A DNA stretch of 64,000 nucleotides from Distichodus sexfasciatus (taxonomy: Eukaryota > Chordata > Actinopteri > Characiformes > Distichodontidae), in the NCBI GenBank assembly GCA_032718565.1, contig JAVGVS010000187.1, positions 323,501 to 387,500 of the forward strand, written 5' to 3'. The first letter of the stretch is position 1, and each line of letters begins with the position of its first letter. The position numbers and the translations under genes are program-made. Positions 32,907 to 43,600 of the stretch are shown one piece after another. Under the pieces are notes generated by a model that made no database searches, was not told the origin of the DNA, and was given only the letters and a program-made list of their open reading frames with translations.

Positions 32907-33414
32907 AATAATGACCCTCCTTGTCTCTAAAGTGTACTTACGAATAGATGTCTACATAAATGGACAGCACGAATGAATGAGTTCATATTTATTTACTTTT
33001 TGATTTTTTGGCCATTCCTGCGTTAAGAAGCCAATCTGGTTTCCAAGGAAGCGTTCGCTTTCCGGAAAAGTCACTTTCCAGAACGACAACACTACTCGCC
33101 TCTATGATGAGTTAACCACTCATACTAGCGGAGCTGTGGCTGATATGGGACAGGTAGGTTTAGAGAGATAAGCAGCAATATTGCTCAGATGATCTGCGCT
33201 GGTACTCAAGCTGGTATCTTGGTTTATAACCTGGATGGAATAAGTTTTGTTTTTGGTAATGCAGACTTAAAGCGTCGTCCCACTAATGAAGAAAATACCT
33301 AATTACAGCTGCACAGAAACGTAGGAAAACGATGCCGTGGAGTGAGTTTGCTCATATACAGTACAGTGCCTTGAACTTTGACGTTTGGTGTGGTCTTTGG
33401 GCTAAAACTCTTTT
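32907..33414. other. Non-coding unique sequence
   Basis: No repeat end, gene or RNA recognised. Confidence 0.5.
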
Positions 33415-33970
33415 TAGGGGTGTAACGATACATCGGTCTACATGTATATATCGATTCAGTGATCAAGGAGCCCATAGTGTTGATTATGGATGCACGATAA
33501 TATCGAAATGATATCGGAATCGGCTGATAATTGCTTTGTTAAAGACATCAGACAATATTTTCAGACAATATTTTATGATGCATTTATTGTACGTGGAAAA
33601 GGTAGCGCTTGTGCCAGGCATGTCCAAAGTCTGAGGTGGGATTTTATACGACCTCTGCCTTCTGTCTTAAACTGTATGCCGTTTTATTTCTGAGCATGCG
33701 GTGCAACGTCCGCGGGCAAAATCTCTTGTCCAGTAATTCCCATATCGTGCATCCCTGGCATGAAAATGTATTCATTTAAATAAAAAAAGAAGCTCATTTT
33801 TCATTGAAATGGCAGTTTGAACTGAATAAAAAATGTCAAATAATATTTTAGTCATATTTTATGTTCTGATATCATATCGATGTCTGATTTCTGAACTGAA
33901 TCAAAACGAAGTCGTATAATATCGTCAGACATCAAATCGCTGTCCGTTGAAACGACTATAATATGGTATT
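33415..33970 (+). mobile_element. hAT family E element interrupted by a family A element
   Basis: The left end TAGGGGTGTAACGATACATC matches 932 and inverted 52193. After about 70 bp it is interrupted by 33485-33756. The 'gatatcatatcgatgtctga' and 'tcgtcagacatcaaatcgct' stretches at 33878-33945 could be its far subterminal region. The right boundary is not defined. Confidence 0.5.
33485..33756 (+). mobile_element. Non-autonomous hAT element, family A, about 270 bp
   Basis: Left end TATGGATGCACGATAATATC, right end 'ccatatcgtgcatccct' (inverted). The interior 'ggcatgtccaaagtctgagg' 'tgggattttatacgacc' is shared with 24924-25486 and 37444-38130. The left 50 bp are shared with the 71-bp element at 27190. 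No good 8-bp duplication is seen. Confidence 0.75.
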
Positions 33971-35690
33971 GTGATGCACTTTAATCTTAATATTATTACA
34001 GAAAAATAATTCTTTCTGCAACATGTTGCAAACATACTTGTCTGACTGCATTTTTACACAGTTTTACGCTGATTTTATCACAATTTTCATCTGCAGTTAG
34101 TTTTGACTCGTCCAGTGTTCTCATTTCCTGTCCAAATCAGAGAAATCAGATGCTTGGACCAACTTCTACCGTGTCAGATCTTTTGGCCAGCTGTGTAACA
34201 CTAGTACAAACAGCAGAAACTCCAGCAAGTTCATTACGTGGTCTGGACCAGAACAACAATGGCAGCAATATGACTCACTTCTTTTATGGAGGAGTGTGTG
34301 GCGAGAATCCGGCAGATTTTACCAAAACTTCCTCCACACTCTCTCATGACGGTCAAACACCACACCAGAAACTGCCAAAACACTTGAGTAGCTAAGTTAT
34401 GTAACGGCAGCTTATGAATTCGGACGGCAAATAAATAACCGGGATAAATACAATCCTGCTGCTAGAGAGAGAGAGAACATGTAGTTAAGATGCTAAAACA
34501 CAACTATATACACTGCAAACACAGCAGTTTTATCGTAATGATTATGAAGTGAAGATTTCACGACTTGCAAGCCGTAATATCAGAATTAATTTGAAAGTCC
34601 TTAAGTCTCCCTCGTCTACAGGTTTGGCACGGACAGTTGGAAGTGTCCCCTCATTGAGACAAAGTGTGGAGGCTAACCCTAGGTTGTACGAAGCCGTCGT
34701 TCTTGAAATGGTTAGCACACAGCATCAGGGCCTGTGTCCACCACACGTTTTTGTGCTGAGAGTGGTCAGAGTGGACTTTTTAATCACCAGAAATCACTCG
34801 CATTTTTTAATAAAAATCTGTGGATCTTCCCGTTTCTACAGAATGCCACACAGGACGTTTGTCAGTATTATCGCGAATGACATTTCTCACGATCTCGTCA
34901 AAACAAAAGATGTTTTTTCATGATTTCTCCACATAACGAAAGTTGTTTTCTTGAAATCAAGTTGAAACGACAGTATGTCTGTTTGCAGCTTTAGCGTTGG
35001 AGAAGTAAAAAATGACTTGTGATCTCGAGAAAGGGAGTTTTGTTATGTCAAGATCACGAGGAAAACATATTTCAATAAGATATTTTTGACGTTTATCCTG
35101 TATGGACTTCCATATTGTAATTCCCCTTGTAATTCCTCCGTCTGGCCTGGAGTGGCCACTGTTGCATGTATTGATGTCTACGGTGGCATGTTTCTGATGA
35201 AAGAGTGCATATCTTATCTTCAAGAATAATTCAAGTAAACGACATGGTCAAGATTAGGTCTTAAGGAGGTTCTGAATGCCATTTTCGTTTAATTGCTCGG
35301 CCCTGATATACTTATACCACTTTTTTTGTCTCATTCTTGTTTATCACATTTTTGTTGTCAGCTCGATTGCTCGATCTTTTATCCTGTTTTTAACTTCTTC
35401 ACATTTTTAATGTTTAACACACTTTATTTTACCTGCACACAAAGATTCTTCTCCCCCTTGGCCATAAACCTGAAATTTTGGTCCGAATGAGAGGGTGTGA
35501 GAAAAGGAACTTTTATTTTTTCTTTCTGGGCCTAATCTGTTAGTCTCTGTAAGATTAGAGGTAATTCACGAAATGAATGGCGGGCGAGGACGAATCCATG
35601 GCTTTGTGGGCTGCCAGTCTGGCCTGGAGACAAGAAAATATGTTAGTTTGCTGAGTAAAAGGAAAAAAGCATTTTACATTTGTTATTTTA
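33971..35690. other. Non-coding unique sequence, about 1.7 kb
   Basis: The largest repeat-poor block in this third of the window. The 124-codon frame at 34549-34923 and 88-codon minus frame at 34957-35223 show no recognisable motif. A short GA run lies near 34463-34474. Confidence 0.45.
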
Positions 35691-35885
35691 CATTTGTTTT
35701 TGTGTGTTTGTGAACTTTGCAATGTGGGGACTTTGACTTTATCACACATCAATAAAGTGGGGACATAAAACTTTTGTTCTCCCTTTTAAAATCTCAGTCC
35801 CCATAATGCTCATATTCTTAATAAAGTGTGTGTGTGTGTGTGTGTGTGTGGGTGAGTAACTAAGTATGTGTGTGGGTGTGTGTAG
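35691..35885 (-). repeat. 'gtccccac / cagtcccca' dispersed repeat plus (TG)n
   Basis: 'gcaatgtggggactttgact' ... 'aaaatctcagtccccataat' is the inverse of 41500-41600 and 41660-41790. It is followed by (GT)n at 35825-35851, so again the element abuts a CA/GT array. Confidence 0.7.
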
Positions 35886-36124
35886 GCTGGGATTCGAGCC
35901 ATACCCTCAAACCACAAGCACTCATCCTGCCATCACAGCTGCTGCAGGTTAACGCAATAACAAACACTTTAGACTCAGCAGTGTAACACTCTCACTCTCA
36001 CACACACTCACACACACACACCTATATATGAACACGTCCCAATTAGAACATCATTACCACTAAAATCACTTCTTATCCCAGAGGCGAAATTTGGGAAGAT
36101 TTTGGGAAGGTGGAGGAAGTTGTC
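35886..36124. other. Possible diverged SINE; CA array at 36000-36020
   Basis: 'aggctgggattcgagccata' near 35884 resembles an inverted tRNA B box ('ggttcgaatccc' type) and might be a relic of another SINE. The rest is unique. Confidence 0.35.
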
Positions 36125-36226
36125 TAGGGGTGCACCGATCCGATACGTGGATATCTGTCCAATAATGACTCAGGTAGCTAGATCGGGTATCGGCAGCATT
36201 GGGTAGCATCTATGGAGCCGATCTGG
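36125..36226 (+). mobile_element. hAT left-end fragment, family C
   Basis: TAGGGGTGCACCGATCCGAT then 'gctagatcgggtatcggcag' 'cattggg' aligns with 43601-43690. The right end is absent; truncated next to a MITE-like segment at 36227. Confidence 0.65.
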
Positions 36227-36775
36227 GGTGCACTTCCCAAAAGCATAGCTGCTAACGGATTGTTAATGTACACCATGTTAGTTGCTAATGTGCACTGTGT
36301 TAGTTGCTAATGTGCACTGTGTTAGTTGCTAATGTGCACTGTGTTAGTTGCTAATGTACACTATGTTAGTTGCTAATGTACACTATGTTAGTTGCTAATG
36401 TGCACTGTGTTAGTTGCTAATGTACACTATGTTAGTTGCTAATGTGCACTGTGTTAGTTGCTAATGTGCACCATGTTAGTTGCTAATGTACACTATGTTA
36501 GTTGCTAATGTGCACTGTGTTAGTTGCTAACGTGCACTGTGTTAGTTGCTAAGTACACTATGTTAGTTGCTAATGTGCACTATGTTAGTTGCTAATGTGC
36601 ACTGTGTTAGTTGCTAACGTGCACTATGTTAGTTGCTAACGTACACTATGTTAGTTGCTAAGTGCACTATGTTAGTTGCTAAGTGCACTATGTTAGTTGC
36701 TAATGTGCACTATGTTAGTTAGTAATGTACACTATGTTAGTTGCTAACGTGCACTATGTTAGTTGCTACCTATTC
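36227..36775. repeat. 22-bp minisatellite seeded in a MITE-like repeat
   Basis: 'ggggtgcacttcccaaaagc' (matching 3953-3975) leads into about 23 units of 'gttagttgctaatgtgcact' + 'gt', with variants 'gtacactat' and 'acgtgcactat' and occasional 21-bp units ('gctaagtgcact'). The array runs to about 36771. The seed phrase 'ctgctaatgtactgctaac' at 3977 shows the pre-amplified state. Confidence 0.92.
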
Positions 36776-37443
36776 GTCAAAAACAACAAAGCTTTGGATT
36801 GTAGGGCACAGGACAGGACACAGCTTGTGGTCTCGAGGCTACGACCCATGTAAAGCATAATTGCCGCTTCTTTATTTAGAATTTCGTCGTCACGTTCTAC
36901 CGTGCATGACTTCCATTCTTTTTACCTCTAAGGCCTGTTGCCACCCCACGTCTCTCTCTCTCTCTCTTTTCCTTCCAGCTTTGTGATAAGCGTTGGCCCA
37001 CAAGCTGCGCTCGCTTAAAAACGATCGCGCGCCGATATTGGATTAAACACATTCCGTGTTTTTCCTGCGTGTTTCCATTTCAAAACAGCCCATTGTTGGG
37101 TGATAAATCTAATCAGCAAGGAAAACATCTCCGTCTCTGTCCACGGCTATCGGGTTGCCGGTGATGAGTCCATTTCTATTACTGGAGTGTGTGTGTGTGT
37201 GTGTGTGAGTGAGAGAAAGATGTGGATCAGTGTCACTATTTTGGCTGGAAACAATAGGGTTCAGCCTCGAACTCACACCTGGCACGTCTCCTAGGCAAAG
37301 AACAAAGGATCATTATGCAGACGACCTGGTGAGATTTACCTGTCTCTTTCTCTCTCTCAACACACACACACACACACACACCCTGTCACGTCTTGCCATC
37401 TTTTATACTCCCATAATTATACTACATCTACACCTAACCTTAA
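36776..37443. other. Unique sequence with short arrays
   Basis: (CT)n at 36951-36967, (GT)n at 37189-37207 and (CA)n at 37361-37381. 37020-37180 is repeat-poor and could be conserved; no gene is recognised. The 109-codon frame at 37209-37538 crosses the CA array. Confidence 0.45.
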
Positions 37444-38130
37444 TAGGGATGCTCGATATGGGAATTTTTTCACGTGTATATCAGCTAATGCCTATAAATG
37501 AGGAAGTCGGAGTCGGGCACGAGCGCAGGAAGAGTTGATAGTGTAAAGACAAGTGATTTCGCTCGCCAAAGTTCAGAAATTTGCCACAAAAAAATATTAA
37601 ACGCCATAACTCTGACAATTCTAACACAACATTTCCAAGTCAAGCAGAGTGGCGTGCTTTAAGCGTAGTTCACAACATTTTAATAAAAAGTCACTATGTA
37701 GTGTACCAAGTCAAATAGGACGTGTGTGGCACTCCATGTGCACTACCTGGTGCGTAGAAAGCCGTTAAGCTACAACCCCAGCTATTTCCTGAGATGCACA
37801 GAAAAGTATGATAAGAGCGCCCTACCTACCATACTATCAAGTGCAGTAGTACGCGGCTCGGGACACGGCCCATGTGTGAGCTCACATTCAGTTTAGTTCG
37901 AGCGTGCGTGCAGGCAGAGTTAAGCACGTAAAGATGAGAGATTTTGCTCTGGAACGTTCCTCTGCGTGCTCAGAATTTTTAAGACAAAAGACGCGGGCCG
38001 TATGAAATCCCACCTCGGACTTTGGACACACCTGGCACAAGCGCTACCTTTCCCACGTACAATAAATGCGTCACCAAGTATCAGCTGAAACTATCGGGCA
38101 CATTTATTATTCCGATATTATCGTGCATTA
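37444..38130 (-). mobile_element. Non-autonomous hAT element, family A, about 690 bp
   Basis: Ends TAGGGATGCTCGATATGGGA and 'ccgatattatcgtgcatta' (inverted). The interior is the inverse of the 24924 element: 'actatgtagtgtaccaagtc', 'gtagaaagccgttaagctac', 'acaccccagctatttcctga'-type segments and 'tcccacctcggactttggac' are shared. It is the longest family A copy seen. No transposase remains. Confidence 0.75.
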
Positions 38131-39125
38131 ACTTCCGTTTTTGTTTATAAGAAAGCAGGTTCTCACAAAGCCTGCGAAACTTGAAAAATCTCCAAAAATC
38201 TCACACACTTTCTGCTACATCAGTGGGTGCAACCCGGTCCCCACACACACTCAAACAGCAGTTGACAGCATTTAAATGGCATCGGGCGTAAACAGGTGCC
38301 CTTACCAGACACAGACACACACGCAGACACACACAGATTGAGCTCTCCTCCGCCAAAAAGAGTGAGGGTGGGTGATGGTGAGCGAACACCGCAGAAAGAA
38401 GACAAAAGACGACGAAGAAATGATGAAAGGAAAAGTAGAGACATAGAGAGAGTTCCAGAGAAATGCTTTTGTGTTTTTCAGGTGTCACCCTGACGGGAGA
38501 GTGACATTCAGCAGAATGTCATGATGGAGAGATAAGCATCAAAAATATGCGTTTTTGTGTCTCGGGGCCTAACAAGTGCATTGTAGTTGAATCTGACACA
38601 TTAAACGGGCATAAAGCCCCCCGTTTGAGTAGATTTTGCTCCTTCAGCGAACGCTTGCTGCTTTAAAAAGAGGAATAAAGAGATGAAATAGAGAGATGAA
38701 GGAAGCGTTCCAATATCGGACCTTCGAACGAGGGACGTCTTAAAGGGAAAAGGCGAAGGTACGCGTCTACGTCATATTTGGTGACGTTTACCTGCCGCTC
38801 ATGGTTGCGAAAGCATAAAAGTCCTCATTTTTTATGTGATGGAAAGTAGGCGGGATTGTTTGGTGCACTGTGTTCCTATGGGGGGGAAAGAAAACGTCAA
38901 AAAAGGATGAGAAAGACGAGTGCGGGTTGTGACGGTTACGGATATATGATATGTGGCACACGGTCCCGTATAGCGACGCAATCTGAGCTACAAGTTAGAC
39001 TATGGGGGGGGAAAAAACGGATGAAAAAATGGACAGAACTTACAAACGAGTGTGGGTATTGAAAACGTGTATACAAACATCCCACACCGCACGTTTTAGA
39101 GTTGGAACGAAGTTTCTAGCACAAA
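38131..39125. other. Unique sequence, CpG-moderate
   Basis: A CA-like stretch lies at 38310-38334. Overlapping frames on both strands (38201-38493) have no recognisable homology. G runs ('gggggggaaa') occur at 38880 and 39004. Confidence 0.45.
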
Positions 39126-39190
39126 AACTAAAGATACCACTGCCCACTGCTCGTTCACCGATGGGTCAAATGCAGAGATCTTAATCTTAA
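39126..39190 (+). mobile_element. tRNA-derived SINE fragment (body)
   Basis: 'accactgcccactgctcgtt' 'caccgatgggtcaaatgcag' 'agatcttaa' corresponds to the part of the SINE after the B-box region, ending at the same 'atgcagag-tctt' point as the tandem units at 42.5 and 45.5 kb. Confidence 0.65.
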
Positions 39191-39475
39191 TCTTAAACTG
39201 GACTTTAAACCAGTGACCATCTTAAATGTGAGTGGAATCGATACCCGGCTTGGGCCGGACGTCAACAGGCTTTTTTTCAAGCAGTAAGATTGGTGTGAGC
39301 AAAAGTGTCAGCTTGACTAACGCTTCTGAAACGCTAAACACTTTCGGGAGGTTGTGACCTGTAAAAAGCTCGCATCCTCCCAGACGAGTGGGAGATGGTG
39401 AGAAAACACAGCGTCACCCCTGCAGTTGCCGTTGCCACACCCTTTTGGGACTGTCCGCAGCAGTGCTTCAGTGTT

Positions 39476-39545
39476 AGAGCCGGACGATACGATATCGCGG
39501 TTAATATCACGATTAGTTGAAATTCTTTTCTCAGTTACAATTGAT
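39476..39545 (+). mobile_element. DNA-transposon terminal fragment (hAT-like)
   Basis: 'agagccggacgatacgatat' 'cgcggttaatatcacgatta' has the GATA/CGAT-rich layout of a hAT end and resembles the inverted terminus at 25486. No partner is found. Confidence 0.45.
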
Positions 39546-39639
39546 TATTAAGAATTTTTGGCTGACAACGTACTTTAAATATGCTCAACTATAAAAGCTG
39601 GGACATTTTATTCAAACCAAATGTGACCTCTGCTAAGAT

Positions 39640-40075
39640 GGGCAGCGTCCAGGGAGCAGTGCTTGGGGGCGGTACCTTACTCACGAGTACCTTAACCGGC
39701 GACCTTCTGATTACGACGCCCACAACCTAACCGTTGCGGCCTCTAAATGCGATGAAAGCATTAGGATAATGTCACGGGGCATAAAAACGTGCTTGGAGAA
39801 GGTACCTTGCTCACGAGTACCTCAGGGGTACCTTTACCGGTCCGGGACTTGAACCAGTGACCTTGCGATCACGGTCTGGACTCCGCCGTGTCCAGGTAAC
39901 GTTACGCTACCTACTGCCGCTAATTGGGATGAAAGGGTTAGGATAAAGTCACAGAGCATGAAAACGGGCTTGGAGAAGGTACCTCTCTCATAAGTACCTC
40001 AGTGGTACCTTTACCGGTCCGGGACTTTCCGTTTGTGGGCCCGACTCCCTAACCGTTGCACTACTAACTGATGCA
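39640..40075 (-). mobile_element. Tandem array of three SINE head units
   Basis: Three inverted head segments (39645-39745, 39798-39915 and 39978-40072) each read 'ggtacctt-ctca', 'gagtacctcag-ggtaccttt', 'accggtccgggacttgaacc', 'ccctaaccgttgc'. The intervening linkers at 39746-39797 and 39920-39977 ('gatgaaagcattaggataat...' and 'gatgaaagggttaggataaa...') are themselves repeated. A unit of about 180 bp comprising SINE head plus linker has therefore duplicated. Confidence 0.82.
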
Positions 40076-41202
40076 GGTGGGTTTTCCATAAGAGCACTTC
40101 ACGTCAATGAGAGGCACATTTCTCGCCATGAACGCTGCCTCTTCGACCAACCTTGGAAGGAGTTAAGTGCCGAAGGAAGGAGTTAAGAGCCGGACGCTTG
40201 AAGGTGTTTTAAAGTGTTCCAAACGTTTTGCGTGTGATGCTCTAAATAGCGATTTTGTGCCTTTTGGCTACTTTCGCCGTCGAATATTGAAAATAAAAAC
40301 TCAGCAAACGTCACAGGACGAGAGGTAGACGTGTAAACGCGGTACATTTTGCGCTTTCCTTTTGAGGCTTCGCTTTCTATGAAGTGTGTGCAGACGGTTA
40401 TGAACGAGCCCCTTGACGGTTAAAGTGAGCACATTTATTTTTGGAGAAACACCAACTTTCTGCCGTCGACCCTCTTCCGGCAAAGTCCATTTTGTCCGAT
40501 GGCTGCAAGCAATTTTTACTTTCGGCGCACCTGAGGAGCGGGCAGAAGATCTTAGCTTCCCTCCCGTGCCGTAAGACGAGACGAGAGTGTGTGACGGGGA
40601 GATTAAGATCGGCCAACGTGACGAGGTTGACACACGCCACAGGCTCCCAAACAAAAGGAGCAGTCTTAGGAGCTGTAAATCCCGCCACATGGCCCGAAAA
40701 GTGATTCTTGGCAGGAAGCGAGCGACATGAAAGACGAAACGAAGGAACGCAGAAGGGAAGGAGAGAACAACAAGCTGAGAGAGAGAGAGAGAGAGGGAGA
40801 GAGAGGGAGAGAGGGATAGAGGGAGAGAATCCGATCGTGGGAAAGTCCAACTCAGATCTCCAACATGACAAGTGTAAAATCCGTTCCAGCTCCTCCGCTG
40901 ACTGCGGACTGTAAACACAAAACCTCTCGATTCGTGGAGCGGGATTAGTTTTATTTTCGTTCCAGCGAAGAAGAAAGGAGGGAAGAGGGGAGGACGGAGG
41001 AGAAGGTGGCCATGCTGGACTCAGTTAATTGCTTTCTCCCGTTGAAAGAGAGCAGGAAGGGAGAGAGGCTAAAGTTTCTTTACTTTGGACGTAAACGTTT
41101 CGCGCACTCGTCCAAACTAGTTCTCCTTCTTCTCCGTTCTCCTGTTTTCAGGTCTTATCTGCAAGTAATTGGTCTCATTAGTGGAGGGACTGGACCTCAA
41201 GA
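40076..41202. other. Unique, moderately GC-rich; GA run at 40777-40825
   Basis: A (GA)n/(GGGAGA)n run at 40777-40825 generates the SLSLS frames. The longest frame (205 codons, minus strand, 40301-40918) passes through that run and shows no conserved motif. Otherwise unique. Confidence 0.45.
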
Positions 41203-41403
41203 TGTGTTGGTGTGTGTGTGTGTTGGTGTGTGTTTGTGTGTGTGGGGCTGATGTCAAGCTGGCCCGGTGCGGTGAGAGTTGTGTTGTGGGAGTTTGGAGG
41301 CTCGGCTCGATTATTGCTGCTTTGTTTTGGCCTGACTGCAGCATTTTTGGAGGTTAGCATGCTATTCCCTTACGACTACACACACACACACACACACACA
41401 CAC
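41203..41403. repeat. (GT)n at 41205-41244 and (CA)n at 41378-41403
   Basis: Two dinucleotide arrays of opposite sense, with unique sequence between. All six short frames here are incidental. Confidence 0.93.
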
Positions 41404-41476
41404 GGAAACACACCCTCACTCTCACTACTCCCTGCTACTCGTGGAAGCAGTGTAGCATAGTAGAGTGTAAAATGAC

Positions 41477-41860
41477 TTATCAGCCAACGTCAAGTCATTT
41501 AAGGGATGTGACCGTTATGGGGACTGAGATTTTGAAGGGAGAATAAAATTGGGGTTTTTATGTCCCCACAATGACACACATCCCCACTTTATAGGTATGT
41601 GATAAGATCTAAGTCCTCGCTGTGCAGGTATACACACACAGACACACTCACACTTTTAAGGCTACAACCATTATAGGGACTGAGATTGTAACGGGACAGG
41701 TTTAAATTGAATAAAAATTGGGTGTATAATGTCCCCGTTTTATCAGTGTGTGATGAGGGTCAAAGTCCCCACTATGAAGGTTATACAAACACATAAACAC
41801 ACACTTTTAAGCAGGAAGGGGACTTTAGTCGGTTTTAAGTCCCCACACACACACACACAG
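41477..41860 (+). repeat. 'gggactgagat ... tgtccccac' dispersed repeat, two tandem copies
   Basis: Copy one (about 41500-41605) and copy two (about 41655-41790) each read 'tatggggactgagattttga', 'aataaaattggg', 'tatgtccccac', 'gtgtgatgag-gt' and 'caaagtccccactatgaagg'. Each is followed by a CA array. The inverse copy lies at 35691-35820. Confidence 0.75.
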
Positions 41861-42430
41861 AGTTTGTTAAATTTATATATATTTTTCCAAACCAGCAGAG
41901 ACAAGCCTGGATATGTGCTCTAACACCCTACACAGCTGGACGATGTGTAATATATCATTTTGAATCATGCAGGTAATATAAAAACATTTTCTGTAATATA
42001 CAGCACCGTGTGAACCTTTGAGTATTAATGTTTATTTAAGAGTTCATTCATCACGCACTATCTTAGTGAAAGCGGCCCGCGCCTCGACCTCGTCCCTAAA
42101 CCGTATAAAACCACATAACGGCCTTCAGAGACCTCGTTTCGTGCATAAATACTTCAACCCTTCATCGCAAACCTGATTTTGAGGAATTATTTCTATGAAC
42201 GAAGTCATAGTAAAGTTCACACTCCAGCGTCCGCTGTAAATTTCACACAAGAATATAAATTTGCTCTCGCAAGAAATGTTAGACTTGATGTATTATTTTG
42301 TGATTTAAAACCTTAAATCTGAAAATCTAAAAATGTAGCAGTTTGCTTAATTACACAGCAAAGACACGACTGGTTATGCTTTATACCTTTAGAGATCTTT
42401 CTATCTTTATATATGCCCTACAAGGAGAGA
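41861..42430. other. Non-coding unique, AT-rich
   Basis: No repeat boundary or gene recognised. Confidence 0.55.
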
Positions 42431-42500
42431 GGGGCGTGTCCAGTCCCCAGCCCGCCCTGACGGACCCCCGCCCCGGCCCGGCCCCGCCCCGCCCCCTCTT
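42431..42500. other. GC-box-rich stretch
   Basis: 'cccgccccggcccggccccg' 'ccccgccccctcttcctc' contains several CCGCCC-type (Sp1-like) cores. It stands alone in AT-rich surroundings and is directly followed by a SINE. No transcript evidence; a promoter is possible but not supported. Confidence 0.3.
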
Positions 42501-42535
42501 CCTCTTCCTCACTTGGCCGTCCTGTCAAGTGTTTT

Positions 42536-42843
42536 GGGGACAGTTGGTAGCGTAGCGGTTAGGGAGTTGGCCTGTGTCCCGGAGTCACGCTTCAAGTCCC
42601 GGACTGGTAAAAGGTACCACTGAGGTACTCATGAGCAAAGGCGCTGTCCCACACACTGTTTGCCTGAGCATTGCTTGGCAACAATAGAAAGTCTCACTGC
42701 TCCTTCTGAATGGCTCAAATGCAGAGGTCTTGAGGCTGATCATAAGCATGTAGTTAGGGAGTTGGCACTGTGATTGGAAGTCCTGGACCGGTAGAGGTAC
42801 CACTGAGGTACCCATGAGCAAGTTACCCTGGCTAAGCACTGTT
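42536..42843 (+). mobile_element. Head-to-tail SINE dimer
   Basis: Unit one (42536-42738) has the A-box region 'ggtagcgtagcggttaggga', the B box 'cttcaagtcccggactggta', 'ggtaccactgaggtactcat' and ends 'caaatgcagaggtcttgagg'. Unit two restarts at about 42750 with 'tagttagggagttggcactg', 'gaccggtagaggtaccactg' and runs to 42843 against the (TA)n. Both lack the normal 3' tail. Confidence 0.85.
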
Positions 42844-42849
42844 AATAGG

Positions 42850-42851
<2 letters not shown>

Positions 42852-42928
<77 letters not shown>
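42852..42928. repeat. Long (TA)n microsatellite
   Basis: About 75 bp of alternating AT with one 'gt' interruption near 42917. It is self-complementary. IYIYIY frames on the minus strand are artefacts. Confidence 0.97.
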
Positions 42929-42929
<1 letters not shown>

Positions 42930-43152
42930 AGATGGCATGTTAGTACTGCATCCCGATTGGTCAGTTCTCGGTCTCGAGTCGTCACTAAACGAAGACAGAG
43001 AAAGCGCGTTGATGATGATGATGCAGTGCAGTGTTTACCAGATGATGGAAAGGAATAACGTGACACTCGCCCACCTACTCGCAACAAAACAACAGGGTTA
43101 GTTAGGGACAAACATGTATACGTAAGTCATGCAGATGGAAAGAGAGAAAGTG

Positions 43153-43153
<1 letters not shown>
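42929..43153. other. Non-coding unique
   Basis: Nothing recognised apart from a short 'gatgatgatgatg' run near 43010. Confidence 0.55.
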
Positions 43154-43197
<44 letters not shown>

Positions 43198-43536
43198 AAG
43201 AGCGAGAGGCCCAGTGGAAATGACCTGATCCCCAACATATTAGTATGCATTAGCTTTGTTTGTCTTTGGAGTCTCTTTGTGGCGAGCCGGTTTGACAGTG
43301 AGCGATGTTGGATTACAGGAGTTTTCCTTCTAAGCCATTATAAATCTGACAGAAATGAGACATGGCATAGCACTGCCAACCCCAACCCCAAAACCCATAG
43401 TCAATTACACACACACACACACACACACACAGGCACACACACACAGGCACACAATGCCGAGGCCGAGTGGGTGCTGACGGATACAATAAGATTCCCACAC
43501 ACACACTTACTCTCACACACACACACACACACACAC
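43154..43536. repeat. (GT)n 43155-43187, (CA)n 43408-43446, (CA)n 43511-43536
   Basis: Three arrays; the GT array runs into a short GA run. The 144-codon plus frame and two minus frames are repeat-driven. Confidence 0.93.
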
Positions 43537-43600
43537 GGTTCAGTTCTTCTTTTATGGTTATGATGGATAATAGCCGAGAATTTTCGGCCTGACTTATGCT

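Noticed and set aside
36227..36775. 22-bp array considered as a regulatory binding-site array
   Set aside because: It is better explained as a minisatellite that expanded from a MITE segment; no specific factor site was identified.
40301..40918. A 205-codon minus ORF partly outside repeats
   Set aside because: It crosses a GA run (SLSLSLSQL) and is overlapped by other open frames on both strands. No motif or homolog is recognised.
42431..42500. GC-box cluster considered as a promoter
   Set aside because: No downstream ORF, exon or CpG island of normal size; it is directly followed by a SINE and TA repeats.
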